This document shows, piece after piece, positions 27,542 to 38,634 of a DNA stretch of 64,000 nt. A model generated the notes under the pieces. That model saw nothing but the letters and a program-made list of their open reading frames with translations, did no database searches and was not told the origin of the DNA. Every line of letters begins with the position of its first letter. Positions within the stretch are counted from its first letter, which is position 1. The stretch lies in the NCBI RefSeq assembly GCF_001718315.1, contig NZ_CP013362.1, forward strand, positions 1,984,001 to 2,048,000. The letters run 5' to 3'. A program made the translations under genes and the position numbers. The DNA comes from Burkholderia diffusa. GTDB lineage: Bacteria > Pseudomonadota > Gammaproteobacteria > Burkholderiales > Burkholderiaceae.

Positions 27542-28252
27542 TCAGGAAGCGTTCGCTGAGCGCGCGAGGATCGCTTCCGCGAGCGCGAAATCTTCCGGGT
27601 ACGTGACCTTGAAGTTGCGCAGGCTGCCCTGCACGACGCGCGGCGTATGGCCGGCCCATTCGATCGCGCTGGCCTCGTCGGTCAGGTCGTGCCCTTCGCG
27701 CTGCGCGCGCAGGATCGCATCGCGCAGCATGCCGATGCGGAACATCTGCGGCGTCTGCGCCTGCCACAGTGCGTCGCGCGACTCGGTGCGCGCGATCGCG
27801 TCGCCGCCGGCCGGCACGCGCTTGAGCGTATCGGCCACCGGCAGCGCGACGATCCCGCCGACCGGGTCGTCCTTCAGCGTCGCGACCAGCGTGCGGATCA
27901 GCTCCGGCGTGATGCCCGGGCGGGCAGCGTCGTGCACCAGCACCCAGTCCTGGTCGGTCGCGCCGAATTCGGCCAGCTCGAGCAGCCCGTTGAGCACCGA
28001 CGCCTGCCGCGAGCCGCCGCCGCAGCGGCGCACCGCGAAACGCAGGCCCGCGAAGCGGCGCGCGTCGAAATGCGTGTCGTCGGGCGCGAGGACGACGAGC
28101 GTCTGCGCGAATTCGCTGCATGCGTCGAACGCGGCGAGCGTGTAATGCAGGAGCGCGCGGCCGGCCAGCGTGCGGTATTGCTTCGGCACGGCCGAACCGG
28201 AACGGCTGCCCGTGCCGGCGCAGGGAATCAGGGCGAAAAGTCGGGGAGTCAC
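27542..28252 (-). CDS. ispD: 2-C-methyl-D-erythritol 4-phosphate cytidylyltransferase IspD
   Basis: This 236-residue protein starts at a GTG giving [20 protein letters not shown]. The nucleotide-binding loop ([17 protein letters not shown]) and the [10 protein letters not shown] motif identify IspD, which makes CDP-methylerythritol from MEP and CTP. The frame is open very far upstream on this strand, but that extension lies opposite mfd and argE and is not coding. It is divergent from mfd, with about 110 bp between the starts. Confidence 0.95.
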   Translation of the reverse strand: MTPRLFALIPCAGTGSRSGSAVPKQYRTLAGRALLHYTLAAFDACSEFAQTLVVLAPDDTHFDARRFAGLRFAVRRCGGGSRQASVLNGLLELAEFGATDQDWVLVHDAARPGITPELIRTLVATLKDDPVGGIVALPVADTLKRVPAGGDAIARTESRDALWQAQTPQMFRIGMLRDAILRAQREGHDLTDEASAIEWAGHTPRVVQGSLRNFKVTYPEDFALAEAILARSANAS

Positions 28253-28360
28253 GAAGGGGAAACGCCGGAAAGATGAAATCGAGAAGCGGATTTTATAATA
28301 GGTCTTTCGTCTCGACCGGCGCACCGCGATGCGCCCGTGCCCGCCACCCCTGCCGTCCCT

Positions 28361-31300
28361 ATGCCAGACAACGCTTCTACCCCGTTCGCCTCGCCCGTCG
28401 CCCGCGTCAAACCGGGCCAGCGGTTCGCCTTCGACGGCGCGCATGGCTCCGCCGACGCGCTCGTCATCGCCCGCTATCTCGCCGACAACCGCGACGCGGT
28501 CCCGCTCCTCGCGGTGATCTGCGCGAACGCGGTCGACGCGCAGCGGCTGTCGCAGGAACTCCGCTACTTCTCGCCCGATGCGCGCGTGCGTCTGCTGCCG
28601 GACTGGGAAACGCTGCCGTACGACACGTTCTCGCCGCACCAGGATCTCGTCTCCGAGCGCCTCGCGACGCTGCACGACCTCGGCGAGGGGCGCTGCGACA
28701 TCCTGCTGGTGCCCGCGACCACGGCGCTGTACCGGATGCCGCCCGCGTCGTTCATGGCCGCGTACACGTTCGCGTTCGCGCAGGGCGAGCGGCTCGACGA
28801 AGCGAAGCTGAAGGCACAGCTCACGCTGGCCGGCTACGAGCACGTGAGCCAGGTCGTGCGCCCCGGCGAATACTGCGTGCGCGGCTCGCTGATCGACCTG
28901 TACCCGATGGGCTCGCCGCTGCCCTACCGGATCGATCTGTTCGACGACCAGGTCGACTCGATCCGTGCATTCGATCCCGATACGCAGCGCAGCCTCTATC
29001 CGGTGCGCGACGTGCGCCTGCTGCCCGGGCGCGAGTTTCCGTTCGACGAAGCCGCGCGCACGGCCTTCCGCAGCCGCTGGCGCGAAACCTTCGAAGGCGA
29101 CCCGAGCCGCGCGCCGATCTACAAGGACATCGGCAACGGCGTGCCGTCGGCCGGCATCGAGTATTACCTGCCCCTCTTCTTCGACGAGACGGCCACGCTG
29201 TTCCACTACCTGCCGCAGGATGCGCATCTGGTGTTCGCCGGCGACCTCGAAGCGTCGATCCGCCGCTTCACGGCCGATACGAAGCAGCGTCACGCGTTCC
29301 TCGCGCACGATCGCGAGCGGCCGATCCTCGAGCCGCAGCGCCTGTTCCTGTCCGACGAGGATTTCTTCGCATTCGCGAAGCCGTTCGCGCGCGTCGTGCT
29401 GCCCGCGCAGCCGGCCGGCGGCTGGGCGACCGGCCTGCCCGAGCTCACCGTCGATCGCCATGCCGACGATCCGCTCGCCGCGCTGCGCACGTTCGTCGAA
29501 TCGTCCGGCAAGCGCGTGCTGCTGACGGTCGAATCGGCAGGCCGCCGCGAAACGATCCTGCAACTGCTCGCCGAGCATCACCTGCGCCCCGCGTCGAACG
29601 ACCACTTCGCAGGCTGGCTCGAAAGCGACGCGTCCTTCGCGCTCGGCGTCGCGCCGCTCGCGAGCGGTTTCGCGGTGCCGGGCGAAGGCTATGCGATCGT
29701 CACCGAAACCGAGCTGTACGGTGCGCTCGGCCGCCGCGCCGGGCGCCGCCGCCAGGAACAGGCGAGCAACGTCGACGCGATGGTGCGCGACCTGTCGGAG
29801 CTGAAGGTCGGCGATCCTGTCGTGCACGCGCAGCACGGCATCGGCCGCTACATGGGCCTCGTGTCGATGGATCTCGGCGAAGGCGAGACCGAGTTCCTGC
29901 ATCTCGAATACGCGGGCGACAGCAAGCTCTACGTGCCGGTCGCGCAACTGCACGTGATCTCGCGTTACAGCGGCGCCGATCCCGACAGCGCGCCGCTGCA
30001 CGCGCTCGGCTCCGGCCAGTGGGAGCGCGCGAAGCGCAAGGCCGCGCAGCAGATCCGCGACACGGCCGCCGAGCTGCTGAACCTGTATGCGCGCCGCGCG
30101 GCCCGCGAAGGCCATGCGTTCGCGCTGGAACCGCGCGACTACGTGAAGTTCGCGGAAAGCTTCGGCTTCGAGGAGACACCCGACCAGGCCGCGGCGATCG
30201 CGGCCGTGATCGGCGACATGACCAGCGGCAAGCCGATGGACCGCCTCGTGTGCGGCGACGTCGGCTTCGGCAAGACCGAGGTCGCGCTGCGCGCCGCGTT
30301 CATCGCGGTGATGGGCGGCAAGCAGGTCGCGCTGCTGTCGCCGACCACGCTGCTCGCCGAGCAGCACACGCAGACCTTCGCCGACCGTTTCGCGGACTGG
30401 CCGGTGCGCATCGTCGAGCTGTCGCGCTTCAAGACCGCGAAGGAAGTGAACGCGGCGATCGCGCAGATCAACGAAGGCAGCGTCGACATCGTGATCGGCA
30501 CCCACAAGCTGCTGTCGTCGGACGTGCAGTTCAAGCGTCTGGGCCTCGTGATCATCGACGAGGAGCACCGCTTCGGCGTGCGTCAGAAGGAAGCGCTGAA
30601 GGCGCTGCGCGCGGAAGTCGACGTGCTGACGCTGACCGCAACGCCGATCCCGCGCACGCTCGGCATGGCGCTCGAAGGGCTGCGCGACTTCTCGGTGATC
30701 GCCACCGCGCCGCAAAAGCGGCTCGCGATCAAGACCTTCGTGCGGCGCGAGGAAGAAAGCGTGATCCGCGAGGCGATGCTGCGCGAACTGAAGCGCGGCG
30801 GCCAGGTGTACTTCCTGCACAACGAGGTCGAGACGATCGAGAACCGCAAGGCGATGCTCGAGGAGCTCGTGCCCGAAGCGCGCATCGTGATCGCGCACGG
30901 CCAGATGCACGAGCGCGAACTCGAACGCGTGATGCGCGATTTCGTCGCGCAGCGCGCCAACGTGCTGCTGTGCACGACCATCATCGAGACCGGCATCGAC
31001 GTGCCGAGCGCGAACACGATCATCATGCATCGCGCGGACAAGTTCGGTCTCGCGCAGCTGCACCAGTTGCGCGGCCGCGTCGGCCGTTCGCACCACCAGG
31101 CGTATGCCTACCTGCTGGTCCACGACCCGCAGTCGCTGACCAAGCAGGCGCAACGCCGGCTCGAGGCGATCCAGCAGATGGAGGAACTCGGTTCGGGCTT
31201 CTATCTCGCGATGCACGACCTCGAGATCCGCGGCACCGGCGAGGTGCTCGGCGACAAGCAGTCGGGCGAGATCCACGAGATCGGCTTCCAGCTTTACACC

Positions 31301-31831
31301 GACATGCTGAACGACGCGGTGAAGGCGCTGAAGAACGGCAAGGAGCCCGACCTCACCGCCCCGCTCGCCGCGACGACGGAAATCAACCTGCATGCGCCCG
31401 CGATCCTGCCGGCCGATTACTGCGCGGACGTGCAGGAGCGGCTGTCGCTGTACAAGCGTCTCGCGAACTGCGAGCACGGCGACGCGATCGACGGCATCCA
31501 GGAAGAGCTGATCGACCGCTTCGGCAAGCTGCCGCCGCAGGCGCACGCGCTCGTCGAGACGCACCGGCTGCGGCTGGCCGCCAAGCCGCTCGGCATCGTC
31601 AAGATCGACGCGAGCGAGGCCGCGATCGGGCTGCAGTTCGAGCCGAACCCGCCGATCGATCCGATGCGGATCATCGAGATGGTGCAGAAACACCGGCACA
31701 TCAAGCTCGCGGGCCAGGACAAGCTGCGCATCGAGACGCGCTCGCCCGACCTCGCGATCCGCGTGTCGACGATCAAGGAGACGCTGCGCGCACTCGCGCC
31801 GCGCGCCGACGCGGCGAGCGCGGCACGTTGA
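28361..31831 (+). CDS. mfd: Transcription-repair coupling factor Mfd
   Basis: This 1156-residue protein is full length. It has UvrB-homology domains at the N-terminus, an RNA polymerase-interaction domain ([20 protein letters not shown] near residue 485), and a RecG-like SF2 motor with Walker [17 protein letters not shown], Walker B DEEHRFGV and motif VI region [20 protein letters not shown]. The TRCF C-terminal domain closes it. Mfd removes stalled RNA polymerase at lesions and recruits UvrA. The ATG at 28361 is preferred; a GTG 24 bases upstream is in frame. Confidence 0.97.
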   Translation: MPDNASTPFASPVARVKPGQRFAFDGAHGSADALVIARYLADNRDAVPLLAVICANAVDAQRLSQELRYFSPDARVRLLPDWETLPYDTFSPHQDLVSERLATLHDLGEGRCDILLVPATTALYRMPPASFMAAYTFAFAQGERLDEAKLKAQLTLAGYEHVSQVVRPGEYCVRGSLIDLYPMGSPLPYRIDLFDDQVDSIRAFDPDTQRSLYPVRDVRLLPGREFPFDEAARTAFRSRWRETFEGDPSRAPIYKDIGNGVPSAGIEYYLPLFFDETATLFHYLPQDAHLVFAGDLEASIRRFTADTKQRHAFLAHDRERPILEPQRLFLSDEDFFAFAKPFARVVLPAQPAGGWATGLPELTVDRHADDPLAALRTFVESSGKRVLLTVESAGRRETILQLLAEHHLRPASNDHFAGWLESDASFALGVAPLASGFAVPGEGYAIVTETELYGALGRRAGRRRQEQASNVDAMVRDLSELKVGDPVVHAQHGIGRYMGLVSMDLGEGETEFLHLEYAGDSKLYVPVAQLHVISRYSGADPDSAPLHALGSGQWERAKRKAAQQIRDTAAELLNLYARRAAREGHAFALEPRDYVKFAESFGFEETPDQAAAIAAVIGDMTSGKPMDRLVCGDVGFGKTEVALRAAFIAVMGGKQVALLSPTTLLAEQHTQTFADRFADWPVRIVELSRFKTAKEVNAAIAQINEGSVDIVIGTHKLLSSDVQFKRLGLVIIDEEHRFGVRQKEALKALRAEVDVLTLTATPIPRTLGMALEGLRDFSVIATAPQKRLAIKTFVRREEESVIREAMLRELKRGGQVYFLHNEVETIENRKAMLEELVPEARIVIAHGQMHERELERVMRDFVAQRANVLLCTTIIETGIDVPSANTIIMHRADKFGLAQLHQLRGRVGRSHHQAYAYLLVHDPQSLTKQAQRRLEAIQQMEELGSGFYLAMHDLEIRGTGEVLGDKQSGEIHEIGFQLYTDMLNDAVKALKNGKEPDLTAPLAATTEINLHAPAILPADYCADVQERLSLYKRLANCEHGDAIDGIQEELIDRFGKLPPQAHALVETHRLRLAAKPLGIVKIDASEAAIGLQFEPNPPIDPMRIIEMVQKHRHIKLAGQDKLRIETRSPDLAIRVSTIKETLRALAPRADAASAAR

Positions 31832-31927
31832 CGACACGGCCGCGATGCTGCACCGCATCGCGGCCGACGAAGGCGGGCGAACGCGTTTTTGAGTATGATT
31901 TTCCCATTCATCAGACGGAGTTTTGCC

Positions 31928-33148
31928 ATGTCCACTCTCGATGCGCCGGCGCGGGCCGCCGCCCCCCAAGGCGACGCTTCGCTCGTCAGCCTGCCCTGGA
32001 TCAAGCGTCTGGTGTCGATGGACACGACGAGCCGCGTGCCGAACCTCGGCCTGATCGAAACGGTGCGCGACGCACTTGCCGAAAAGGGCATCACGTCGAC
32101 GCTCACGCACGATCCGCGCGAAGGCTGGGCGAACCTGTTCGCGACCGTGCCCGCGCACGACGGCTCGACCGACGGCGGCATCGTGCTGTCGGGGCACACC
32201 GACGTCGTGCCGGTCGACGGCCAGCAGTGGGACAGCAACCCGTTCGCGCCGGAGCTGCGTGACGGCCGCCTCTACGGCCGCGGCACGTGCGACATGAAGG
32301 GCTTCATCGGCGCGGCGCTCGCACTGCTGCCCGAAATGCAGGCGACGAAGCTCGCGAAGCCGATCCATTTCGCGCTGTCCTATGACGAGGAAATCGGCTG
32401 CGCGGGCGCGCCGCTGCTGATCGCCGATCTCGTCAAGCGCGGCGTGAAGCCGTCCGGCTGCATCGTCGGCGAGCCGACCAGCATGCGGCCGATCATCGCG
32501 CACAAGGGCATCAACGCGTACCGCTGCTGCGTGCGCGGCCATGCGGCACACTCGTCGCTGACGCCGAAAGGCCTGAACGCGATCGAATACGCGGCGCGCC
32601 TCATCTGCCACATCCGCGACATCGCCGATCGCTTCCGCGCCGAAGGCCCGTTCGACGAGCTGTACGACGTACCGTTCACCACCGCGCAAACGAGCACGAT
32701 CCAGGGCGGCAACGCGATCAACACGGTGCCGGCCGAATGCCGCTTCGACTTCGAGTTCCGCAACCTGCCGACGCTCGATCCCGAGCAGATCTTCACGCGC
32801 ATCGAAGCGTATGCGCAGGAAACGCTGCTGCCGCAGATGCGTCGCGAGCATCCGAACGCGGCGATCGAATTCTCGAAGATCGCCGCCGCTCCCGGGCTCG
32901 ACGCGACCGAACAGGCCGCGATCACGCAGCTCGTGCGCGCGCTCACGGCCGACCAGGACAAGCGCAAGGTCGCCTACGGCACCGAGGCCGGCCTGTTCGA
33001 ACGCGCGGGCATCCCGAGCATCGTCTGCGGGCCCGGCAACATCGAACAGGCGCACAAGCCGAACGAATATGTCGAACTCGCGCAGCTCGCCGCCTGCGAG
33101 CAGTTCCTGCGCAAGTTCATCCGCAGCATGTCGGTCGACGCACACTGA
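31928..33148 (+). CDS. argE: Acetylornithine deacetylase ArgE
   Basis: This 406-residue M20-family metallopeptidase has metal-binding motifs [14 protein letters not shown] (His, Asp), [13 protein letters not shown], and [11 protein letters not shown] with the catalytic Glu pair. A central dimerisation domain follows ([20 protein letters not shown]). ArgE hydrolyses N-acetylornithine to ornithine and acetate. The ATG at 31928 begins [10 protein letters not shown] and follows ACGGAGTTTTGCC, a good ribosome-binding site. No other arginine gene is adjacent; the next gene is a threonine-dehydratase-like enzyme. Confidence 0.92.
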   Translation: MSTLDAPARAAAPQGDASLVSLPWIKRLVSMDTTSRVPNLGLIETVRDALAEKGITSTLTHDPREGWANLFATVPAHDGSTDGGIVLSGHTDVVPVDGQQWDSNPFAPELRDGRLYGRGTCDMKGFIGAALALLPEMQATKLAKPIHFALSYDEEIGCAGAPLLIADLVKRGVKPSGCIVGEPTSMRPIIAHKGINAYRCCVRGHAAHSSLTPKGLNAIEYAARLICHIRDIADRFRAEGPFDELYDVPFTTAQTSTIQGGNAINTVPAECRFDFEFRNLPTLDPEQIFTRIEAYAQETLLPQMRREHPNAAIEFSKIAAAPGLDATEQAAITQLVRALTADQDKRKVAYGTEAGLFERAGIPSIVCGPGNIEQAHKPNEYVELAQLAACEQFLRKFIRSMSVDAH

Positions 33149-33207
33149 CTGCTCCCGCCACGCCGGCCTGCGTGTGCGGGCTGGCCCACCCCGCCACACG
33201 CCACGTC

Positions 33208-34227
33208 ATGTCGACTGAACAACAGGGCACCGCCCATACGACGATCGACGGCGAGCCGATTCCGACGCTCGACGAAATCGCCGCCCAGCATTTCGCATTG
33301 TCGCCGTGGGTCGCGCGCACGCCTGTGTTCGAGCGCGCCGACCTGCCGTCCCTCGAGGGCACGCACGTCAACTTCAAGTTCGAACTGCTGCAGGTAAGCG
33401 GAAGCTTCAAGGCGCGCGGCGCGTTCACGCACCTGCTGGCCCTCGACGAAGCGCGCAAGAACGCCGGCGTCACGTGCGTATCGGCCGGCAATCATGCGGC
33501 TGCCGTCGCGTACGCGGCGATGCGCGTCGGCAGCAGCGCGAAGGTCGTGATGTTCCATACCGCGAGCCCGGCGCGCATCGCGCAGTGCAAGCAGTACCGC
33601 GCGGAAGTCGTGCTCGCCGGCAGCGCGTCGCAGGCATTCGACCTCGTGCGGCGGGTCGAGGCCGAGGAAGGCCGCTTCTTCATCCATCCGTTCAACGGCT
33701 ATCACACGATTCTCGGCACCGCGACGCTCGGCTACGAATGGGCGACGCAGACGCCCGATCTGGACGCCGTGATCGTGCCGATCGGCGGCGGCGGACTCGC
33801 GGCCGGCATGGCGACGGCGCTGCGGCTCGCGAACCCGCGCGTGCACGTGTATGGCGTCGAACCGGAAGGCGCGGATGCGATGTGCCGCAGCTTCGCGGCG
33901 AATCACACGATCAAGATGAGCGCGATGCAGACCATCGCCGATTCGCTGATGGCGCCGCACACCGAGGAATACAGCTACCAGCTGTGCCGGCGCCACGTCG
34001 ACCGCATCGTCACGGTGTCCGACGACGCGCTGCGCGCGGCGATGCTGTTCCTGTTCTCGCACCTGAAGCTGTCCGTCGAGCCGGCGTGCGCGGCAGCGCT
34101 CGCGGCGCTGCTCGGCCCGCTGCGCGAAACACTGCAGGGCAAACGGGTCGGCGTGCTGCTGTCGGGTACGAACACCGACCCCGCGACGCTCGGCATGCAT
34201 CTCGCGCACGCAAAACTGCAGCGCTGA
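33208..34227 (+). CDS. Threonine dehydratase-like PLP enzyme (fold type II)
   Basis: This 339-residue enzyme has the PLP-lysine motif LQVSGSFKARGAFTHLL near residue 62 and the Asn/His-containing VSAGNHAAAVAYAA. The glycine-rich phosphate-binding loop is VPIGGGGLAAGMATAL near residue 195. These are typical of threonine/serine dehydratases without the regulatory ACT domain (catabolic or TdcB-like length). Reaction: threonine to 2-oxobutyrate, or serine to pyruvate. Serine racemase is a close alternative. It lies 59 bp after argE and may share its transcript. Confidence 0.85.
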   Translation: MSTEQQGTAHTTIDGEPIPTLDEIAAQHFALSPWVARTPVFERADLPSLEGTHVNFKFELLQVSGSFKARGAFTHLLALDEARKNAGVTCVSAGNHAAAVAYAAMRVGSSAKVVMFHTASPARIAQCKQYRAEVVLAGSASQAFDLVRRVEAEEGRFFIHPFNGYHTILGTATLGYEWATQTPDLDAVIVPIGGGGLAAGMATALRLANPRVHVYGVEPEGADAMCRSFAANHTIKMSAMQTIADSLMAPHTEEYSYQLCRRHVDRIVTVSDDALRAAMLFLFSHLKLSVEPACAAALAALLGPLRETLQGKRVGVLLSGTNTDPATLGMHLAHAKLQR

Positions 34228-34360
34228 AGCCATGCACGGCGCTCAGGGTTATCCCCAGTTTATGTTGACAGCCCTGTTGATAACCCGCCGGACATACACG
34301 CAAGTGATTGAGCGCGCAGCGTTTTACGCGCGCGAAGCACGCCGGACGCGAAATAGGCAG

Positions 34361-34831
34361 ATGCCGCCTTCGAACGCACGTCCCGCGACGTGGAAGCGTC
34401 GCGCGCATCACGCGATCGGCGCTGCCGCCATCGCCCTGCTCGCCGGTTGCGCGGCACCGCCCTCGCCCGTCATCGACACACCCGCCGCCTGCGTGCAGCC
34501 GGACGCGCACCGGATGCTGCAGGCCGACCTGCTGTTCGGGCGCGATATCGCCGGACGCGGCCCCGTCACCGATGCGGAACGCGCGGCATTCCTCGCCGAC
34601 GTCGTCACGCCGCGCTTTCCGGACGGCCTCACGTACTGGGACACGCACGGCCAATGGCGCGACCGCGCCACCGGCCGGATCATCCGCGAAGCGAGTTTCG
34701 TGGTCCGCATCGTCGCCGACGATACGGCCGACACGCACGCTCGGCTTGCCGAGATCCGGCAAGCGTACCGCGAGCACTTCCGGCAGGAGTCCGTCGGCAT
34801 CACGCTCGTGCCGGCCTGCGCGTCGTTCTGA
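34361..34831 (+). CDS. DUF3574 family lipoprotein
   Basis: This 156-residue protein has a basic N-terminus and a lipobox (IALLAGC, Cys about residue 28), so it should be lipid-anchored. The mature domain contains LLFGRDIAGRGPVTDAERA and FPDGLTYWDTHGQWRDRATG, which match DUF3574. Function is unknown. The ATG at 34361 was chosen because it directly leads into the lipoprotein signal; the upstream extension has no such feature. Confidence 0.75.
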   Translation: MPPSNARPATWKRRAHHAIGAAAIALLAGCAAPPSPVIDTPAACVQPDAHRMLQADLLFGRDIAGRGPVTDAERAAFLADVVTPRFPDGLTYWDTHGQWRDRATGRIIREASFVVRIVADDTADTHARLAEIRQAYREHFRQESVGITLVPACASF

Positions 34832-34862
34832 TTCGCCCCGATCGGCCGCGGCGCGGAGACAC

Positions 34863-34890
34863 AAAAAAACGGGCGCCCGAAGGCGCCCGT
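34863..34890 (-). terminator. Terminator of the penicillin-binding protein gene
   Basis: ACGGGCGCC (34869-34877) pairs with GGCGCCCGT (34882-34890) around CGAA, with an A-run (34863-34869) giving the U-tract on the minus strand. It also lies shortly after the DUF3574 stop. Confidence 0.85.
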
Positions 34891-34915
34891 CACGTGCGAG
34901 ACATCCGCGTATCGG

Positions 34916-37438
34916 TTACTTGTTCTCGAACATGTCCATGATCTGCTGCTTCTCCTGCTGCGTGACGGGCGGCGGCGCGAGCCCCTCCGAGCCGGCCGAG
35001 CCGAGCGCGTCGTTCGCGCTGATTGCGTTCGCGGCCGGGTTGATGTCCACGCTCGCGACGAAGCCGTTGCCCGGCGTGCGATCGGCGTAGTAAAGCTCGC
35101 CGTCGATCGAGGTCAGCCCGTCAGGCATCGGCATCTGCTGCTCGGGCACACCGTTCAGCGCGGTGCGCATGTAGTTCACCCAGATAGGCAGCGCGAGCTG
35201 CGCGCCGAATTCGCGGCTGCCGAGGCTCTTCGGCTGGTCGAAGCCCATCCACGCAACCGCGACGAGCGACTGCTGGTAGCCGGCGAACCAGCCGTCCTTC
35301 GCATCGTTCGTCGTACCCGTCTTGCCCTGCAGGTCGCTTCGGCCAAGCGCGTTGGTGCCCGCGCCCGTGCCGGCCGTCGCGACCGTGTGCAGCAGGCTGT
35401 TCATCACGTATGCGTTGCGGCCTTCGATCGTGCGCGGCGCGGTGCCGCCGGCGATCACGGGCTGCGACTTCTGCAGCGGCTGGCCGCGCGCGTCGTCGAC
35501 TTCGGCGATCAGGTACGGATCGACCTTGTAGCCGCCGTTCGCGAACACCGCATAGCCGGTCGCGAGCTGCAGCGGCGTGACGAGGCCGGCGCCCAGCGCC
35601 ATCGGCAGGTACGGCGGCGTTTTCGCCGGATCGAAGCCGAAGCGCTGCGTCACGTACTCCTGCGCGTACTGCGTGCCGATCGACGCGAGGATCCGGATCG
35701 ACACGAGGTTCTTCGAACGCTGCAGGCCCGTGCGCATCGACATCGGGCCGTCGGGCTGATCGTCGTCCTTCGGCTCCCACGCGGTGCCGCCCGGCACGCT
35801 CGGCGGGAAGTACAGCGGCGCATCGTTGATGATCGTCGCCGGCCCGAGCCCCTTGTCGAGCGACGCCGAATAGATGAACGGCTTGAACGACGAACCCGGC
35901 TGGCGCCACGCCTGCGTCACGTGGTTGAACTTGCTCTTGTTGAAGTCGAAGCCGCCGACGAGCGAGCGGATCGCACCGTCCTGCGGCGCGATCGCGACGA
36001 GCGCGCCTTCGACCTGCGGCAGTTGCACGACCTGCCAGCCCGTCTTGCCGTCCTTCAGCACGCGCACGATCGAGCCCGGCTTGATCCGCAGCGTCGCGTT
36101 CGCGCGCGGGCTCAGCGCGGCCGACACGAAGCGCAGACCGGCCGGCCCGATCGTCGTGGTCGCGCCGCCGACGAACTGCACCTCGACCGCGTTCGGCGAC
36201 GCGGCCAGCACCACCGCCGACTGCAGGTCGCCGTTGTCCGGGTGATCGGCGAGCGCATCGTCGATCGCCTCGTCGCGATCGTCGCCGGCCGCCGGCAGGT
36301 TGATCGAGCCTTCCGGCCCGCGATAGCCGTGGCGGCGCTCGTAATCGAGAATGCCGCGACGCACGGCCTGGTACGCCGCTTCCTGGTCGGCCGCGTTGAT
36401 CGTCGTCGTCACGGTCAGCCCGCGCGTATAGGTTTCGTCCTTGTACTGCTGATACATCATCTGCCGCACCATCTCGGCGACGTATTCGCCGTGCACCGCG
36501 TACTGGTTGCCCGGCGTGCGCACGTGGATCTCTTCCTTCACCGCCTGGTCGTACTGCGGCTGAGTGATGTAGCCGATCTCGAGCATGCGCTTCAGGATGT
36601 ACTCCTGACGCACCTTCGCGCGTTTCGGATTGACGACCGGGTTGTACGCGGACGGCGCCTTCGGCAGCCCCGCGAGCATCGCCGCTTCCGCGAGCGTGAT
36701 GTCCTTCAGGTCCTTGCCGAAATACACGCGTGCGGCAGCCGCGAAACCATACGAGCGCTGTCCCAGGTAGATCTGGTTCATGTACAGCTCGAGGATCTGG
36801 TCCTTCGTCAGCGCCTTTTCGATCTTGTACGCGAGCAGCATCTCGTAGATCTTGCGCGTATATGTCTTCTCGCTCGACAGGAAGAAGTTGCGTGCGACCT
36901 GCATCGTGATCGTGCTTGCGCCCTGGCGTGCACCGCCGTGCATCAGGTCGGCGACGCCCGCGCGCAGAATGCCGAGGAAGTCCACGCCGCCGTGCTCGTA
37001 GAAGCGGTAGTCCTCGATCGCGAGCACCGCCTTCTTCATCACGTCGGGAATGTCCTGGAAGCGCACGAGGCTGCGGCGCTCCTCGCCGAACTCGCCGATC
37101 AGCACATGATCGGCGGTAAACACACGCAGCGGCACCTTCGGCTGGTAGTTGGTCAGCGCGTCGAGCGACGGCAGTTGCGGCGCCATCACGACGAGTGCGT
37201 AGCCGACGATCAGCGCACCGACGATCGCGAGCGTCGCGAACAGGCCGACGAACCACAGCGCGACGCGCGAGCCGAACGAACGGCGATCGCCGCCGCCCCC
37301 GCCTCCGCGCCGCTGCGCGCGCCGGTCGTCGCCGCGGTCATCGTCATCGGGGTAATAGGCCCCCGACGGCGAACGGCGCAGCGTGTAGTGAGGTTCGTTC
37401 CGGTCGGAGGGAGAAGACGGTCGTTTGATAATTGGCAT
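34916..37438 (-). CDS. mrcA: Class A penicillin-binding protein 1A (bifunctional transglycosylase/transpeptidase)
   Basis: This 840-residue protein has a charged cytosolic N-terminus (Asp/Arg-rich, then a poly-Gly stretch) and one membrane helix near residues 57-80. The glycosyltransferase 51 domain has catalytic Glu in LAIEDYRFYEHGGVDF near residue 141. An OB-like insert follows, then a transpeptidase domain with SxxK in PGSSFKPFIY, SKN in GLQRSKNLVS, and KTG in LQGKTGTTND. PBP1A polymerises and cross-links peptidoglycan in the periplasm. The C-terminal tail is Pro/Ala-rich. Length and motifs are complete. Confidence 0.95.
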   Translation of the reverse strand: MPIIKRPSSPSDRNEPHYTLRRSPSGAYYPDDDDRGDDRRAQRRGGGGGGDRRSFGSRVALWFVGLFATLAIVGALIVGYALVVMAPQLPSLDALTNYQPKVPLRVFTADHVLIGEFGEERRSLVRFQDIPDVMKKAVLAIEDYRFYEHGGVDFLGILRAGVADLMHGGARQGASTITMQVARNFFLSSEKTYTRKIYEMLLAYKIEKALTKDQILELYMNQIYLGQRSYGFAAAARVYFGKDLKDITLAEAAMLAGLPKAPSAYNPVVNPKRAKVRQEYILKRMLEIGYITQPQYDQAVKEEIHVRTPGNQYAVHGEYVAEMVRQMMYQQYKDETYTRGLTVTTTINAADQEAAYQAVRRGILDYERRHGYRGPEGSINLPAAGDDRDEAIDDALADHPDNGDLQSAVVLAASPNAVEVQFVGGATTTIGPAGLRFVSAALSPRANATLRIKPGSIVRVLKDGKTGWQVVQLPQVEGALVAIAPQDGAIRSLVGGFDFNKSKFNHVTQAWRQPGSSFKPFIYSASLDKGLGPATIINDAPLYFPPSVPGGTAWEPKDDDQPDGPMSMRTGLQRSKNLVSIRILASIGTQYAQEYVTQRFGFDPAKTPPYLPMALGAGLVTPLQLATGYAVFANGGYKVDPYLIAEVDDARGQPLQKSQPVIAGGTAPRTIEGRNAYVMNSLLHTVATAGTGAGTNALGRSDLQGKTGTTNDAKDGWFAGYQQSLVAVAWMGFDQPKSLGSREFGAQLALPIWVNYMRTALNGVPEQQMPMPDGLTSIDGELYYADRTPGNGFVASVDINPAANAISANDALGSAGSEGLAPPPVTQQEKQQIMDMFENK

Positions 37439-37875
37439 GTCGGAATGGCGGGCGGCGTGGCGCCCTCGGACGCATGCGGAAAATGCAAGCGGATGAGTCA
37501 GAGTGGGTGCATCGTGGCAACTGTCACGTCGACAGACCCCGCCGCGCGGTGATCCGTTCCCGCGACGTGACAGCGCATTTTAATGAAATCGACCGATCGG
37601 CTTCGCGATTTTTTGTAAAAATTCCCGCACAAGCGTGAATTGCGGAACGTATTGGCGCCATGCTGCGCCTATCATGGACTCGCAACCCGATGCGTGCCAC
37701 GGCGTTTCTTTCAGATGCGAAAGGTTGAAATCCGCACACGCATGGCGCTTGAACTCGCGCACTTAAGCCGTATTTAAGGGGCCGGCGGTGTAATATCCGC
37801 GAGCTCACGCGGGTCGGAACGGATTCGCGACGGGCATTGCCGCCCACGCGGCACCTTTTAACCACGGAGGATTTC
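37439..37875. other. Intergenic region between divergent mrcA and pspA-like gene
   Basis: This 437-bp gap holds no convincing gene. It contains an AT-rich stretch near 37600-37625 and a sigma70-like promoter at 37749-37776 facing the PspA-like gene. A ribosome-binding site (ACGGAGGA) lies at about 37863. Confidence 0.55.
37749..37776 (+). promoter_or_regulatory. Sigma70-like promoter for the PspA-like gene
   Basis: TTGAAC (37749-37754) and TATTTA (37771-37776) with a 16-bp spacer, 100 bp before the start codon. No sigma54 GG-n10-GC promoter of the classical psp type was seen. Confidence 0.45.
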
Positions 37876-38556
37876 ATGTCGCTTTTCGACTCTGTTTCGC
37901 GCACGATCAAAGGCCTGCTGAACGATGCGGCCGACTCGGTACAGGATCCGTCGCGCGACGCACGGCAGATCGTGCGGGAGCTCGACGACAGCATCGGCCG
38001 TGCCGAGAATTCGCTGATCGAGATCGAGGCACAGGTCGCGACCCAGCGCAGCAAGCGCGATGCGGCCGACGACAAGGTGAAGAAGTACGAGGACGGCGCG
38101 AAGCGTGCGCTGCAGGCCGGCGACGAAGCGCTCGCACGCGAGGCGCTCGCCGCGCAGTCGAACGCGGAAGCCGAGCGCGATGCGCTCGCGGCCGAACTGA
38201 CGACGCTCGAGCCGTCGGTCGACAAGCTGAAGGGGCAGATCGCCGACATGCGTCAGCGCCGCAACGACCTGAACGCACGCTCGAACATCCTGCAGGCGAA
38301 GCAGGAAATCGCGCAGGCGAAGGACGTCGCGGCCAGCGCGCTGGGCGGCATCGGCGGCAAGAACCTGTCCGAGGACTTCCAGAAGCTCGAGGACAAGGTC
38401 GCGCTGCAGAACGCGCGCTCGGACGCCCGCCTCAATTCGGCCGACACGTCGAGCGGCAAGGCGCTCGACGACAAGCTCGCCGCGCTGAACAAGGGCCCGT
38501 CGGTCGAGGACCGCCTCGCCGCGCTGAAGAAGCAGCTCGACACGCCCGCGCAGTAA
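37876..38556 (+). CDS. PspA/IM30 family protein
   Basis: This 226-residue protein is almost wholly charged and helical, with heptad-like runs (EIEAQVATQRSKRDAADDKV, AALKKQLDTPAQ at the end), and starts MSLFDSVSRTIKGLLNDAAD. The pattern fits the PspA/IM30 (ESCRT-III-like) family, which assembles on damaged or stressed membranes. It is preceded by a strong ribosome-binding site. The next gene encodes a membrane TPR protein and then MscL, so an envelope-maintenance role is plausible. The classical PspF/PspB/PspC partners are absent here. Confidence 0.82.
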   Translation: MSLFDSVSRTIKGLLNDAADSVQDPSRDARQIVRELDDSIGRAENSLIEIEAQVATQRSKRDAADDKVKKYEDGAKRALQAGDEALAREALAAQSNAEAERDALAAELTTLEPSVDKLKGQIADMRQRRNDLNARSNILQAKQEIAQAKDVAASALGGIGGKNLSEDFQKLEDKVALQNARSDARLNSADTSSGKALDDKLAALNKGPSVEDRLAALKKQLDTPAQ

Positions 38557-38634
38557 CGGCAACCGCGCCGCGGCCCGCGGGGCTCGCGGCGCGCACCGAT
38601 CGTCAGGAGACGGGCGCTCGCGCTCGGTTCGACC

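Noticed and set aside
27542..33199. A minus-strand open frame of about 1,885 codons across mfd, argE and ispD
   Set aside because: Only the last 236 codons are IspD. The rest is an antisense shadow rich in Arg, Ala and His with no domain, caused by high GC in the third position of the plus-strand genes.
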